A DNA stretch of 42,671 nucleotides, from NCBI GenBank assembly GCA_947503175.1, contig CANNCO010000009.1, positions 1 through 42,671 on the forward strand. The letters are read 5' to 3'. A program made the translations under genes and the position numbers. Position 1 is the stretch's first letter. Every line of letters begins with the position of its first letter. The stretch is from an uncultured Paracoccaceae bacterium. Lineage in GTDB: Bacteria > Pseudomonadota > Alphaproteobacteria > Rhodobacterales > Rhodobacteraceae. Below are positions 16,335 to 25,667 of the stretch, piece by piece. A model generated the notes under the pieces. It worked only from the letters and a program-made list of their open reading frames with translations, had not been told where the DNA came from and did no database searches.

Positions 16335-16625
16335 TCAGGTCGCGAAAACATCGTCCCATTCAGGATGCAGACGCCGTTCCGAGTTCACGAAGGGGCACAA
16401 GGGGACGATCCTGAAGCCTTCCGACCGCGCATCGGCCACGATCCGGGCGACCAGCGCCTTTCCCGCACCCGTGCCGCGCATCTCGTCCGGCACCCCGGTG
16501 TGGTCCGCAATCACCGTCTGTGGAGAGAGGATGGAATAGGTCAGATCGGCCTCCATCCCGTCCTTGCGGATAACGTAGCGGCCTTTGCTTCCGTCGACTT
16601 CTCTTACAATTTCGAACTCAGACAA
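16335..16625 (-). CDS. Small GNAT-family N-acetyltransferase
   Basis: This is a 96-residue single-domain acetyltransferase of the short YjdJ-like kind. The acetyl-CoA site is [15 protein letters not shown], followed by [11 protein letters not shown] chose TTG 16625, which has GAGG about 8 bases upstream and overlaps the scoB stop by 8 bases. A longer frame to 16670 would extend 53 bases into scoB. The substrate is unknown. Members of this group are often encoded at the ends of unrelated operons. Translation is probably coupled to scoB. Confidence 0.75.
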   Translation of the reverse strand: MSEFEIVREVDGSKGRYVIRKDGMEADLTYSILSPQTVIADHTGVPDEMRGTGAGKALVARIVADARSEGFRIVPLCPFVNSERRLHPEWDDVFAT

Positions 16626-17244
16626 GGGTCGCCTCTGTTGCCGCGCGCAATTCGTCCTCGCTGACGCCATCCGCCAGTTCGACGATCTTCAGGCCGCCCT
16701 CGACGACATCAAGCACACCCATATTGGTGATGATCCGGTCGACGACACCGGTGCCCGTCAGGGGCAGGGTGCAGGCCTTCAGAACCTTCGAGTCGCCATG
16801 CTTGTTCGTGTGATCCATCACGACGACGACACGGCCCACGCCGGCCACCAGATCCATCGCGCCGCCCATGCCCTTGACCAGCTTGCCGGGGATCATCCAG
16901 TTCGCCAGATCGCCGTTTTCAGCTACTTCCATCGCGCCAAGGATCGCCATCGCGATCTTGCCGCCCCGGATCATGCCAAAGGACTGCGCGCTGTCGAAAT
17001 AGGACGTCCGGTCAAGCTCTGTGATCGTCTGCTTGCCCGCATTGATCAGGTCCGGATCCTCGTCGCCCTCGTAAGGGAACGGGCCCATACCCAGCATGCC
17101 GTTTTCCGATTGAAGCGTCACATCAACGCCTTCGGGGATATAGTTCGACACCAGCGTCGGAATACCGATGCCAAGGTTCACATACATCCCGTCTTCAAGT
17201 TCCTGCGCCGCCCGTGCGGCCATCTGGTTACGATCCCATGGCAT
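16618..17244 (-). CDS. scoB: 3-oxoacid CoA-transferase subunit B
   Basis: This 208-residue beta subunit is the partner of the subunit encoded just upstream. The active-site glutamate, which forms the CoA thioester, is Glu47 in [11 protein letters not shown]. The nearby [10 protein letters not shown] and the C-terminal [11 protein letters not shown] are typical. The complex moves CoA from succinyl-CoA to acetoacetate (or a related 3-oxoacid), feeding ketone bodies and polyhydroxybutyrate breakdown products into the TCA cycle. The gap to scoA is 3 bases. Confidence 0.93.
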   Translation of the reverse strand: MPWDRNQMAARAAQELEDGMYVNLGIGIPTLVSNYIPEGVDVTLQSENGMLGMGPFPYEGDEDPDLINAGKQTITELDRTSYFDSAQSFGMIRGGKIAMAILGAMEVAENGDLANWMIPGKLVKGMGGAMDLVAGVGRVVVVMDHTNKHGDSKVLKACTLPLTGTGVVDRIITNMGVLDVVEGGLKIVELADGVSEDELRAATEATLV

Positions 17245-17247
17245 GGC

Positions 17248-17952
17248 TCACGCCTCCTCGCGCTTGCGCACCGTGCGCTGTTCGATCCGCTTCTCGTGCT
17301 CGCCCTGAATGACGCGGTGCACGTAGATGCCGGGCAGATGGATGCAATCGGGGTCAAGCGACCCGCGCGGCACGATCTCTTCGACCTCGGCCACACAGAC
17401 CTTTCCGCACATGGCCGCTGGCGGGTTGAAGTTCCGCGCGGTCTTGCGGAAGACGAGGTTGCCGGTGTCATCGGCTTTCCACGCCTTGACGATGGACAGA
17501 TCGGCAAAGATCCCGCGTTCAAGGATATAGGTCTCGCCGTCGAAATCCTTGTGCTCCTTGCCTTCGGCAATCACCGTGCCCACGCCCGTCTTGGTATAAA
17601 AGCCCGGGATGCCGCAGCCGCCCGCGCGCATCCGCTCGGCCAGCGTGCCCTGGGGGTTGAACTCGAGCTCAAGCTCACCCGACAGGTACTGTCGCATGAA
17701 CTCGGCATTCTCGCCCACATAGGACGACAGCATCTTCTTGATCTGCTTGGTCTGAAGCAAGATGCCAAGACCGAAATCGTCCACGCCGCAATTGTTCGAA
17801 GCAATCGTGATGTCCTTGGTGCCCGCATCGCGAATGGCGTCGATCAGCAACTCGGGAATGCCCGACAGGCCGAACCCGCCCGCCGCGATGAACATCCCGT
17901 CATGCAGCAAACCGTCAAGCGCCTCTGCCGCCGATCCATAGACCTTTTTCAT
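17248..17952 (-). CDS. scoA: 3-oxoacid CoA-transferase subunit A
   Basis: This is a 234-residue alpha subunit, full length for the family, beginning MKKVYGSAAEALDGLLHDGM. GGFGLSGIPELLI is the usual glycine-rich CoA-binding stretch, and the middle part contains GGCGIPGFYTKTGVGT. ATG 17952 has AAGGGG upstream. It works as a heteromeric complex with the scoB product. It is the first gene of a short minus-strand unit of scoA, scoB and a GNAT. Other acid substrates than acetoacetate are possible. Confidence 0.93.
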   Translation of the reverse strand: MKKVYGSAAEALDGLLHDGMFIAAGGFGLSGIPELLIDAIRDAGTKDITIASNNCGVDDFGLGILLQTKQIKKMLSSYVGENAEFMRQYLSGELELEFNPQGTLAERMRAGGCGIPGFYTKTGVGTVIAEGKEHKDFDGETYILERGIFADLSIVKAWKADDTGNLVFRKTARNFNPPAAMCGKVCVAEVEEIVPRGSLDPDCIHLPGIYVHRVIQGEHEKRIEQRTVRKREEA

Positions 17953-18425
17953 GTGTAAAACCCCTTGGACGCGTGTCGGGTGTGGTTGTGGCGAAGGGGG
18001 CGGGAAGTGTCAATCATCGGGTAGGGCGGACGGGGTCTGGCTGAAGGCAGCGCGCGCTCGGTCCGTGCACAGCTACCATGACGGCGCGCGGGCCTCGTTC
18101 CGTTTGCCGGGACGTCTGCTCCGAGCCCTGTGCGGTTTTGACCATTTATTCGACCCTGCCCGGGACGAGCCTCGAAGAGGCGCCGGGCGATCGCCTGACC
18201 GGCCCGGCGGTCTGGCGATTTTAGATCGGCGTGCTGCACGTTCGAGGTGTGAGACGTGCTTGGCTATCATAAAGCGCTTTGTTCGAATGTCGCATCGCCA
18301 GCCCCGGGTCAGGCGTTCGCCCTATGTCTTGCTTGTCTTGCACGCCGGCTCAGAGCCCATACTGACGGTGGCTTGACGCGTCGGCGAACGTCCGGTTTCA
18401 CTCCCTTTAGCGATAGGGTAGGAGG
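17953..18425. other. Intergenic region without recognisable gene
   Basis: These 473 bases hold the promoter side of scoA and lead into the GNAT gene at 18426. Open frames on both strands here translate into arginine-rich, low-complexity sequence with no family resemblance, so I leave them out. I see no RNA gene. The base composition changes to more AT-rich near 18430, where the next gene begins. Confidence 0.5.
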
Positions 18426-19013
18426 ATGCGGCTAGAATTTGAGAGCAAACGACTGTACTTTCGTCCGTTGGAAGAGAACGACCTTGACCTAGAGATAGAT
18501 CTTTGGACGGACGTCGAAGTCGTACGTTTCATTACCGGCAAGGCGTCAACGGTTGAGGAAATCAAAGAGCTTATGCCTGTTGTGACCCAACGTGCCGGAA
18601 GCGGAGGTATTGGCTTCTGGTGCCTCATTCAAAAGTCAACGCAAAAAAAGATTGGCCATGCTGCTCTGCTACCACTGCCGGTCGAAGTCGAAGACACCGA
18701 GTTTGACTTACTTGAAAGTGACAGTTGGCCAGACCGTGATATCGAGATCGGGGTCGTTCGCAAGCGCAACAGTTGGGGTAATGGGTTTGCAACAGAAGCT
18801 CTGGTGCATTTGCTCGAATTCGCATTCCGGGAAACTGACTTAGCTGCGGTTTTTGCAACAACCGATCCAGAAAATCACGCGTCTCAGAAGGCACTTAGAA
18901 AGTCGGGCATGCGCGACGTCGGGCTCATTCCCGCTTTTGCCGGTCAGTATCCAGGCTTTAAGCTGACACGAGAGGAATGGAACACTGGGAGGGACGTAGG
19001 CGATCAAACCTGA
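18426..19013 (+). CDS. GNAT N-acetyltransferase, RimJ/RimL-like
   Basis: This is a 195-residue acetyltransferase with the RimJ-type start (LEFESKRLYFRPLEENDLD) and the acetyl-CoA site VRKRNSWGNGFATEALVHLL, followed by ATTDPENHASQKALRKSG. The substrate is unknown. It could modify a protein N-terminus or a small molecule. AGGAGG directly touches ATG 18426, unusually close, and AGGG a few bases earlier may serve instead. The gene is visibly less GC-rich than its neighbours and stands alone on the plus strand between minus-strand units, so it may be a recent arrival. Confidence 0.85.
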   Translation: MRLEFESKRLYFRPLEENDLDLEIDLWTDVEVVRFITGKASTVEEIKELMPVVTQRAGSGGIGFWCLIQKSTQKKIGHAALLPLPVEVEDTEFDLLESDSWPDRDIEIGVVRKRNSWGNGFATEALVHLLEFAFRETDLAAVFATTDPENHASQKALRKSGMRDVGLIPAFAGQYPGFKLTREEWNTGRDVGDQT

Positions 19014-19125
19014 TCCCAAGTTTCTGAGGTCAAAAAGCTCGCTCACCCTCGTTAGCTGACTTTTGCATAATCTTTGCAGATGATCTTTTTGTCCCGCACA
19101 GCCGACTTTTTGCACCGGGCGGGGA

Positions 19126-19704
19126 TTACCCCTTCACCCCACGCCGGTCCGCCCGGAGGTTCGCGTAAAGCACATGGTTCCGCCAGCGCCCGTTGATCTG
19201 CAGATAGGACTGCGCGACGCCCTCATACTTGAACCCACATTTCTCCAGGAGGCCGCGAGAGGCCGTGTTCTCTTTCAGGCACGCCGCCTGGATGCGCGAC
19301 AGGTCCATTGTCTGGAACGCGTAATGCACCACCGCTGCAATTGCCTCGGTCATATACCCTTTCCGCGCGTGTTTCTCGCCGACCCAGTAGCCCAGCGTCG
19401 CGCTTTGCGACGGCCCCCGCTGCACGTTGTCCAGCGTGATCGCGCCCAGCAGGGATTTGCTCTTGCGTTCGTGCAGAAACAGGGGCACCGCCGTGCCGCC
19501 GGTGACCGACCGTTGCGCCCAATACACACGGTTCGTGAACGCCTTGCGCGACAGGTGATCGGTGGCCCAGGCAGGCTCCCACGGGATCAGAAACTCCGCA
19601 CTTGCCTCGCGCAGCGCCACCCAGTCGCGGAAATCGCTATGCGCAGGCGGGCGCAGCGTCAGACGTTCGGTTTCGATCCTGATCCGGTTGCGGCGGGTCA
19701 GCAT
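19126..19704 (-). CDS. GNAT N-acetyltransferase (ribosomal-protein-alanine type)
   Basis: This is a 192-residue RimJ-like acetyltransferase. It begins MLTRRNRIRIETERLTLRPP, has the acetyl-CoA site VGEKHARKGYMTEAIAAVV, and ends in the usual AACLKENTASRGLLEKCGF and GRWRNHVLYA. It probably acetylates a protein N-terminal residue. ATG 19704 is reached by a TGATG overlap with the peptidase stop. GTG 19707 is possible. It is the last gene of the long minus-strand run from ctaC. It faces a second, unrelated-looking GNAT gene across a 112-base gap. Confidence 0.87.
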   Translation of the reverse strand: MLTRRNRIRIETERLTLRPPAHSDFRDWVALREASAEFLIPWEPAWATDHLSRKAFTNRVYWAQRSVTGGTAVPLFLHERKSKSLLGAITLDNVQRGPSQSATLGYWVGEKHARKGYMTEAIAAVVHYAFQTMDLSRIQAACLKENTASRGLLEKCGFKYEGVAQSYLQINGRWRNHVLYANLRADRRGVKG

Positions 19705-20978
19705 CACGCCGCCAGCCTTGCCGTCAGCCCCTCCAGGGTCTGGGCGCGTGTCACCGGGCCGTAAAGGGCCAGCGCCGCCTTGCCCTGACCTGCCACCATG
19801 GCCGCGAACTCGCGCACATCGCCGGTGGTCACGGCGTCGATCCGTTCGATGGTCTCGCCGATCGTCGGAACCCGGTCCCAGATCGCCAGAAGCCGCGCGA
19901 TCCGCTCGGCCCGCGACGACGGCGATTCAAGCCCCATGAGCAGACCCGCCTTCATCTGGGCCCGTGCGCGGGCAATCTCGTCGGGCGACATATCGTCGGC
20001 CGCCCGCTTCATCTCGTCCGCGGTTATCTCCAGAAGCTCGCGCAATTGCTCGCGGCTCGTTCCCGCATAGACCGTCATCATGCCGGAATCCGCATAAGCC
20101 CCGGCCTGGGCAAAGATCGAGTAACAAAGGCCCCGCCTTTCGCGGATTTCCTGAAATAGGCGCGAAGACATGCCACCGCCAAGCGCCGAGGCATAGATCT
20201 GGCTCACATAAACCGCCGGATCGCGGTAGCCGGGTGTCTCAAAACCAAGAGTGACATGGGCCTGCTCAAGCCGTTTGACCTCGCGCCGCTCGCCGCCCAG
20301 AAACCGGGCCGCTTCGACCTCTGTACCCCCGCCCGCCTCGAGCCCGCCAACGAGTCGCTCGGCCATCCTGACGATCCGGTCGTGATCCACAGCGCCGGCA
20401 GCGGCAAGGATCATCTGTTCCGGGCCATAGCGTTCGGTCACGAAGCCCGATAGATCGGCCTGGGAAAAGCCCCGAACCCGTTCGGCCGGCCCCAGAATGG
20501 CGCGCCCCATGGGTTGCCCCGGATAGGCCGCCTCCTGCAGCCAGTCGAAGATGATGTCGTCGGGCGTATCATGCGCCTGCCCGATCTCCTGCAGGATAAC
20601 GCCGCGCTCGACCTCGATCTCATGCAGGTCGAAGATCGGGTTCAGCACGATGTCCGAGATTACGTCCAGCGCCAGATCCACATCGTTTTCCAGCACCCGC
20701 GCGTAATAGGCCGTCATCTCGCGGCTGGTATATGCGTTGATATAGCCGCCCACATCCTCGATCGCCTCGGCGATCTGAAGCGCGTTCCGGGTCTTCGTCC
20801 CCTTGAACGCCATGTGTTCAAGGAAATGGGCGATCCCGTTCTGTTCTTCACGCTCATGCCGCCCACCCGCACTGACCCAGATGCCCAGCGTGGCGGAATG
20901 CAGCCCCGGCATGTTCTCGGTCACGATACGAAACCCGTTGGGCAGGGTATGGGTCTGGACGCTCAAAGGGTCGGTCAC
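19704..20978 (-). CDS. M16-family zinc peptidase (processing-protease type)
   Basis: This is a 424-residue protein like bacterial relatives of the mitochondrial processing peptidase. The inverted zinc motif is His51-x-x-Glu54-His55 (HFLEHMAFKGT), and the third ligand, Glu131, lies 76 residues on, as the family requires. The glycine-rich GGGMSSRLFQEIRE in the second half is conserved. It lacks an obvious signal peptide and is probably cytoplasmic. The natural substrate is unknown. GTG 20978 overlaps the thrC stop by 4 bases (GTGA), so it is translated with threonine synthase. Confidence 0.92.
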   Translation of the reverse strand: MTDPLSVQTHTLPNGFRIVTENMPGLHSATLGIWVSAGGRHEREEQNGIAHFLEHMAFKGTKTRNALQIAEAIEDVGGYINAYTSREMTAYYARVLENDVDLALDVISDIVLNPIFDLHEIEVERGVILQEIGQAHDTPDDIIFDWLQEAAYPGQPMGRAILGPAERVRGFSQADLSGFVTERYGPEQMILAAAGAVDHDRIVRMAERLVGGLEAGGGTEVEAARFLGGERREVKRLEQAHVTLGFETPGYRDPAVYVSQIYASALGGGMSSRLFQEIRERRGLCYSIFAQAGAYADSGMMTVYAGTSREQLRELLEITADEMKRAADDMSPDEIARARAQMKAGLLMGLESPSSRAERIARLLAIWDRVPTIGETIERIDAVTTGDVREFAAMVAGQGKAALALYGPVTRAQTLEGLTARLAA

Positions 20979-22366
20979 GTAGGTCTGCGCTCCTCGATCA
21001 GGGCTTCGATGGCGGCAAGGTCATTGGCCACACGGGTCAGCCGTTCGGATCGGTCATAAAGATCAGACATCCGGTTTGGAAGGGGCGGACGGATACCGGT
21101 CGCATCCTCGACGGCATCGGGGAACTTCGCCGGGTGCGCCGTGGCGAGCGTGATCATCGGCACGGGTCGTGCGATATGCGCCTCGGCCACACGCACCCCC
21201 ACCGCGCTGTGGGGGCAAAGCACCTCTCCGGTGCGAACCGACATCTCGCGGATCGTCGCGCGGGTCTCGTCCTCCGACACCCGGCCCGAGGCATAGATCT
21301 CGCGCAGCGCCTCCATCGCACCCTGACTCACCCCGAAACCGCCGTTTTCCATGAGTTCGGACATCAACTGGGCAACGGCATTCCCATCCCGCCCATAGGC
21401 ATCGAATAGCGCGCGCTCGAAGTTCGACGACACCTGAATATCCATCGAGGGGCTGATCGAGGGGGTGACACCCTCTTTCTCATGCCTCCCGGTCAGGATC
21501 GTCCGGTGCAGGATGTCGTTCTGGTTCGTGGCAATCACCAGTCTATCTATGGCCAGGCCCATGGCACGCGCGATGGAGCCTGCATAGATATCGCCGAAAT
21601 TTCCGGTGGGCACGGTGAAAGACACAGACCGCCCTGGCGCACCCAGTTCAACGGCGGACGAGAAGTAATACACGACCTGCGCCAGCACCCGCGCCCAGTT
21701 AATCGAGTTGACCCCGGCCAGACCCACCCGGTCGCGAAACCCGAAATCGTTGAACATCGCCTTCAGCGCCGCCTGACAATCGTCGAAATCGCCATCGACG
21801 GCCAGCGCATGCACGTTCTCTTCAACAGGCGTGGTCATCTGCCGGCGCTGCACCTCGGACACACGGCCATGGGGATAAAGGATGAAGACATCCACATTCT
21901 CCAGCCCGCGGAACGCCTCGATTGCCGCCGATCCGGTATCGCCCGACGTGGCCCCCACGATCGTCACCCGCTGCCCCGACCGTGCGAGCGCCGTCTGAAA
22001 CAGCTGGCCGATCAATTGCATCGCGAAGTCCTTGAACGCGAGCGTCGGCCCGTGAAACAGCTCCAGCAGGAAATGCCCCGGGGCAAGCTGTACCAGCGGC
22101 GCCCGCGCATCGTGGCCGAACCCGGCATAGGCGCGGTCGATGCAGGCGCGGAACTCTGCGTCGCTGAAACTGTCGCCCACAAAGGGCCGCATCACGCGAT
22201 AGGCCACCTCTTCATATGGCAACCCGGCAAGGCCCGCGATCTCGCCAGTGCCCAGCTGCGGCACGCCATCCGGCACGTAAAGCCCGCCATCGCGCGCAAG
22301 CCCGCTCAGCATCGCCTCTTCGAAGTTCAGAACCGGCGCAGCGCCGCGGGTGGAAACGTATTGCAT
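20975..22366 (-). CDS. thrC: Threonine synthase
   Basis: This 463-residue pyridoxal-phosphate enzyme converts O-phosphohomoserine to threonine, the last step of threonine synthesis. Lys112 in LAFKDFAMQ binds the cofactor. The phosphate-binding GATSGDTGSAA and PTGNFGD follow. It starts MQYVSTRGAAPVLNF, as in the family. It lies 9 bases after surf1 in the same direction and overlaps the M16 peptidase gene. The link of amino-acid synthesis to oxidase assembly genes is positional, and a shared promoter is possible. Confidence 0.97.
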   Translation of the reverse strand: MQYVSTRGAAPVLNFEEAMLSGLARDGGLYVPDGVPQLGTGEIAGLAGLPYEEVAYRVMRPFVGDSFSDAEFRACIDRAYAGFGHDARAPLVQLAPGHFLLELFHGPTLAFKDFAMQLIGQLFQTALARSGQRVTIVGATSGDTGSAAIEAFRGLENVDVFILYPHGRVSEVQRRQMTTPVEENVHALAVDGDFDDCQAALKAMFNDFGFRDRVGLAGVNSINWARVLAQVVYYFSSAVELGAPGRSVSFTVPTGNFGDIYAGSIARAMGLAIDRLVIATNQNDILHRTILTGRHEKEGVTPSISPSMDIQVSSNFERALFDAYGRDGNAVAQLMSELMENGGFGVSQGAMEALREIYASGRVSEDETRATIREMSVRTGEVLCPHSAVGVRVAEAHIARPVPMITLATAHPAKFPDAVEDATGIRPPLPNRMSDLYDRSERLTRVANDLAAIEALIEERRPT

Positions 22367-22375
22367 TCTTTGTCC

Positions 22376-23050
22376 CTAGCCCCGGCCCCGAAGGATCCGG
22401 ACAATCCAGAATAGTGTCATTACCACCCATACGGCGGCCAGCCCGAACCACGTCACGGCATATTCAAGGTGATCGTTCGGAATTCCCGCCGTGTCCACGG
22501 GCAAGGGCGTCACGACCCGGTCGGTTTCCGACGAATTGCGCAGAACGATCAGCACGGGCTCGGTCTCCAGCGCTTCGGACATCGCCGCCAGATCACGCGC
22601 GAACCACAGATTGTTTGCGGTGTCGTTTTCGGGGGTGAAACCGTCCACCTCATCCGGCCAATGCAGATTGCCGGCGATCGTCGCGGTCACCGGCGGGCGC
22701 GGCGTGTCTTTCTCCATATCGTCCACGTAGCCGCGATCCAGAAGCAAACGCCGCCCGTCCTCGGTCTCGAACCGCGAGACGATCCGGAAGGCTGGTCCGG
22801 CCTCCTTTGTCGAGATCAGGAGGTGGATTTCGTCATCCGTGATCTCGCCGGTCGCAGTTACCGGAAGATAAAGATCGGCCTCGGGGTCGGGACGGACCGG
22901 AACAGCGACCGGATCGGCGGCGATGCGTGCCTCGATCTCGGCCAGAACCCCGGTTTTCCATTCCAGCCGCTGAACCTGCCAGACGCCCAGAGCGATCAGC
23001 ACGCCAGCGCCCAGAACACCCAGGATCAGAGGAAAGACAATACGCCCCAT
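22376..23050 (-). CDS. SURF1-family cytochrome oxidase assembly protein
   Basis: This 224-residue protein is anchored by an N-terminal membrane segment (IVFPLILGVLGAGVLIALGV) and a C-terminal one (AVTWFGLAAVWVVMTLFWIV), with a periplasmic domain between. LLLDRGYV and LEYAVTWFGLA are SURF1-type motifs. It helps insert heme a into subunit I of the aa3 oxidase. ATG 23050 has GGGGAT upstream. The open frame reaches 23113 but would start with GTG and disrupt the N-terminal anchor. It follows ctaE by 78 bases in the oxidase operon. Confidence 0.9.
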   Translation of the reverse strand: MGRIVFPLILGVLGAGVLIALGVWQVQRLEWKTGVLAEIEARIAADPVAVPVRPDPEADLYLPVTATGEITDDEIHLLISTKEAGPAFRIVSRFETEDGRRLLLDRGYVDDMEKDTPRPPVTATIAGNLHWPDEVDGFTPENDTANNLWFARDLAAMSEALETEPVLIVLRNSSETDRVVTPLPVDTAGIPNDHLEYAVTWFGLAAVWVVMTLFWIVRILRGRG

Positions 23051-23128
23051 CGCATCCCCATCAAATCCGAAGGGCGCAGCCCGCGCCGCGCCCTCTGTTT
23101 CGTCCGGGCCCACGGGCAGGTTCCGGGA

Positions 23129-23935
23129 TCAGCCAGAACCCCAGATATAAACTGCCATGAACAGGAACAGCCAGACCACATCGACGAAGTGCCAGTACCA
23201 CGCCGCAGCTTCGAACCCGATATGTTTCTCGGCGGTGAAATGACCTGCGCGCACCCGCAGATAACAGATGAACAGAAAGATCGTCCCAATGATCACATGG
23301 GCCCCGTGAAAGCCGGTGGCCATGAAGAAGTTCGAGAAGTACTTGTCGCCGCCAAAGGTCCAGTCCTTATGGGCAATAAGCTCCCAGTACTCGTAGGCCT
23401 GCAGCGCGGTGAATGCGACGCCCAGAATGACTCCCCAGAGCAGGCCCAGCTCCACGTCCTTGCGGCTTTCTTTATGTACAAGCGCATGGTGGGCCCAGGT
23501 CACCGCACAGCCCGACAGCAACAGAACCAGCGTGTTCATTAACGGTAGGTGGAACGGGTCGACGAAGTAGATTTCCGGCGGAATGTATTCCGAGCCGACA
23601 TATTCGTTCATCGGATACATCGCGTGCTTGAAGAAGCTCCAGAACCACGCGGCGAAGAACATCACCTCGGACATGATGAACAGAATGAAGCCATAGCGCA
23701 GGCCCAGCCGGACAACCGGCGTGTGATCCCCGACCTTGCTTTCGGCCACCACATCCGACCACCACGCGAACATCGTGTAGAGGACGCCCGTCAGCCCCAT
23801 CAGGAACAGGAACGGCGTGATGTCCTGCATCCACAGGACGGCGCCGTACAGCATCGCAAAGCCTGATGCCGCGCCGACCAGCGGCCAGATCGACGGGGCG
23901 AGTATGTGGTAATCGTGGTTCTTTTCATGTGCCAT
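23129..23935 (-). CDS. ctaE: Cytochrome c oxidase subunit III
   Basis: This is a 268-residue membrane protein with about seven transmembrane segments, starting [18 protein letters not shown]. The conserved helix patterns [15 protein letters not shown] and [16 protein letters not shown] are clear, and the C-terminal [17 protein letters not shown] closes the family match. It stabilises the catalytic subunit I and influences proton uptake. Subunit I (ctaD) is not in this window and is encoded elsewhere, as is common in Rhodobacteraceae. Only 21 bases separate it from ctaG. Confidence 0.97.
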   Translation of the reverse strand: MAHEKNHDYHILAPSIWPLVGAASGFAMLYGAVLWMQDITPFLFLMGLTGVLYTMFAWWSDVVAESKVGDHTPVVRLGLRYGFILFIMSEVMFFAAWFWSFFKHAMYPMNEYVGSEYIPPEIYFVDPFHLPLMNTLVLLLSGCAVTWAHHALVHKESRKDVELGLLWGVILGVAFTALQAYEYWELIAHKDWTFGGDKYFSNFFMATGFHGAHVIIGTIFLFICYLRVRAGHFTAEKHIGFEAAAWYWHFVDVVWLFLFMAVYIWGSG

Positions 23936-23956
23936 GGCAGATGTCCCCGGTTTCGG

Positions 23957-24553
23957 CTAGTTCAGCTCTGTTTTGGGTTGCGCGGGCGCTAGGCTCGCCT
24001 GTTCTTCCTGCCCGTAGTCTTCGGGCATGTCCGTGACGTGAAACGTGTAGGACAGGGTGATGTGATTGGCGAACTTCGCCTCGCGGTCGTTGACGATCTC
24101 GGGATCGACATAGAACGTCACCGGCATCAGCACCCGTTCGCCCGGCTCGAGAACCTGCATCTCGAAGCAGAAACACTGGATTTTCGAGAAATAGCCGCCC
24201 GTCGCATAGGGCGTCACGTTATAGCTCGCCGTGCCCGCAACGGGGTAGGGCCGGGGGTTATAGGCTTCATAGAAGGCCAGCCCGGTCTCGCCGATGCGCA
24301 CGACCATCTCGCGCTCGACCGGCTTGAACTCCCAAGGCATGTCGCGTTCCAGCGACGCATCGAACTTGACGACGATCGTCTGGTCCAGAATCTCGTCAGG
24401 GGCGACTTCCGACACGCCTGTCGTGCCGCCAAAGCCGGTGACCCGGCAGAACCAGTCGTAAAGCGGCACCGAGGCCCAGGCCAGCCCGCCCATGAAAAGG
24501 ACGACGCCCACAAGCTGGGCCACTGTCTTTCTCTTGCCCGCAAGTTCGGTCAT
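23957..24553 (-). CDS. ctaG: Cytochrome oxidase copper-assembly protein CtaG (Cox11)
   Basis: This is a 198-residue single-span membrane protein. The anchor (VAQLVGVVLFMGGLAWASVPLY) is followed by Cys36 and a periplasmic beta domain. The copper motif CFCF has Cys127 and Cys129, followed by EMQVLEPGERVLMPVTFYVDP. It delivers copper to the CuB site of subunit I. The start ATG 24553 overlaps the end of the preceding small gene by 4 bases (ATGA). Confidence 0.96.
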   Translation of the reverse strand: MTELAGKRKTVAQLVGVVLFMGGLAWASVPLYDWFCRVTGFGGTTGVSEVAPDEILDQTIVVKFDASLERDMPWEFKPVEREMVVRIGETGLAFYEAYNPRPYPVAGTASYNVTPYATGGYFSKIQCFCFEMQVLEPGERVLMPVTFYVDPEIVNDREAKFANHITLSYTFHVTDMPEDYGQEEQASLAPAQPKTELN

Positions 24554-24735
24554 TGCGCTCGCTCCAGAAGCTCGGGGCGCACTACATGGTCGAAACCCTG
24601 CACCGCACCGATGGTTTGAACCTTCACGACCGTCAGGCCAAAGACGATGGCGATGAAGCCCACCAGAACCACCGCCAGCCCCACATTGCGCGATTTGCGC
24701 CGGTCGTGAATCTCATGGGTTGCCCGGATCGCCAT
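24550..24735 (-). CDS. Small membrane protein of the oxidase operon (CoxF-like)
   Basis: This is a 61-residue protein with a charged N-terminus (HEIHDRRKSRN), one hydrophobic helix (VGLAVVLVGFIAIVFGLTVV) and a short tail. A small ORF of this shape stands between ctaB and ctaG in the oxidase operon of Paracoccus and its relatives, where it is probably an assembly factor. Its job is not established. ATG 24735 overlaps the ctaB stop by one base (TAATG), and the 3' end overlaps ctaG by 4. The longer open frame to 24903 lies inside ctaB and is not the real start. Confidence 0.85.
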   Translation of the reverse strand: MAIRATHEIHDRRKSRNVGLAVVLVGFIAIVFGLTVVKVQTIGAVQGFDHVVRPELLERAQ

Positions 24736-25661
24736 TACGCCAGCCCCCAGGTCCGCAAAGCGGCATCCGCCAGAAGCGCGCCGAAATGACCAAAAAGGTA
24801 ATAAAGCGAGAAGCGGAAGAACGCCTTCTCGACTGCGAAGTTGTCGGCTTCGGCCATCGCTTCGTCCCGCCGCCAGATCCTGTAGGCCCCGATCAGGAAC
24901 CACGCGTTCAGCGCGACGGCACAGGCCAGATATACCGGCCCGCCGATGGGCGTGAATGCCAGCGCCAGCGCCGCCGGGGCCAGAAGTACCGTGTAGGCCA
25001 GAATGTGATTGCGCGTCGCCCGGCGGCCATGGGTCACCGTCAGCATCGGCACGCGGGCATCGTCATAATCGCTGCGCATGAACAGGGCGAGCGCCCAGAA
25101 ATGCGGCGGCGTCCACATGAAGATCAGCGCGAACATCAGCATGCTTTCAACCGATACGCCGCCGGTCACAGCCGCCCATCCGATCATCGGGGGGAACGCG
25201 CCAGCGGCACCGCCGATCACGATGTTCTGCGGGGTCCAGCGTTTCAGCCACATGGTATAGATGACGGCATAGAAGAAGATCGTGAAGGCCAGAAGCGCCG
25301 CGGCAAAAAGGTTCGTGGCCAGCCAAAGCATCACGACGGCAAATCCCGACAGGGCGACGCCGATTGCTGCTGCCTCGCCGCCCGTCACGCGGCCCGACGG
25401 CACCGGGCGTTTCGCGGTCCGGCGCATCACCGCGTCGATATCGGCATCCCACCACATGTTCAGCGCGCCCGAGGCCCCGGCGCCAACCGCGATGAAAAGG
25501 ATCGCGGCAAAGCCCACGAACGGATGGATCGGGGCGGGGGCCACCAGCATCCCCACAAGCGCGGTAAAGACGACAAGCGACATCACGCGCGGCTTCAGCA
25601 ATGCAAAGTAATCGCCGAACTGTGGTTCGTGTTCGCTGGATATGATCGTGGCGTCGGTCAC
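24735..25661 (-). CDS. ctaB: Protoheme IX farnesyltransferase (heme O synthase)
   Basis: This is a 308-residue polytopic membrane enzyme of the UbiA prenyltransferase superfamily. It adds farnesyl to heme b, giving heme o, the precursor of heme a. The first aspartate-rich motif is Asn68-x3-Asp72-x3-Asp76 (NMWWDADID), and the second region is YDDARVPMLTVTHG (about 198-211). The start is GTG 25661. It lies 6 bases after the ctaC stop. Do not mistake it for a UbiA-type phosphoribosyl transferase of the DprE pathway: the heme-specific flanks and operon position identify it. Confidence 0.96.
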   Translation of the reverse strand: MTDATIISSEHEPQFGDYFALLKPRVMSLVVFTALVGMLVAPAPIHPFVGFAAILFIAVGAGASGALNMWWDADIDAVMRRTAKRPVPSGRVTGGEAAAIGVALSGFAVVMLWLATNLFAAALLAFTIFFYAVIYTMWLKRWTPQNIVIGGAAGAFPPMIGWAAVTGGVSVESMLMFALIFMWTPPHFWALALFMRSDYDDARVPMLTVTHGRRATRNHILAYTVLLAPAALALAFTPIGGPVYLACAVALNAWFLIGAYRIWRRDEAMAEADNFAVEKAFFRFSLYYLFGHFGALLADAALRTWGLA

Positions 25662-25667
25662 AAACGG

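Noticed and set aside
17951-18376. 141-codon plus-strand frame upstream of scoA
   Set aside because: It is arginine/glycine-rich with no homology and lacks a ribosome site; the region is more likely promoter and spacer.
24735-25661. UbiA-superfamily enzyme as the missing DPPR synthase of the DprE pathway
   Set aside because: Its motifs and position between ctaC and ctaG identify it as heme O synthase, so it does not complete the polyprenyl-phospho-ribose pathway.
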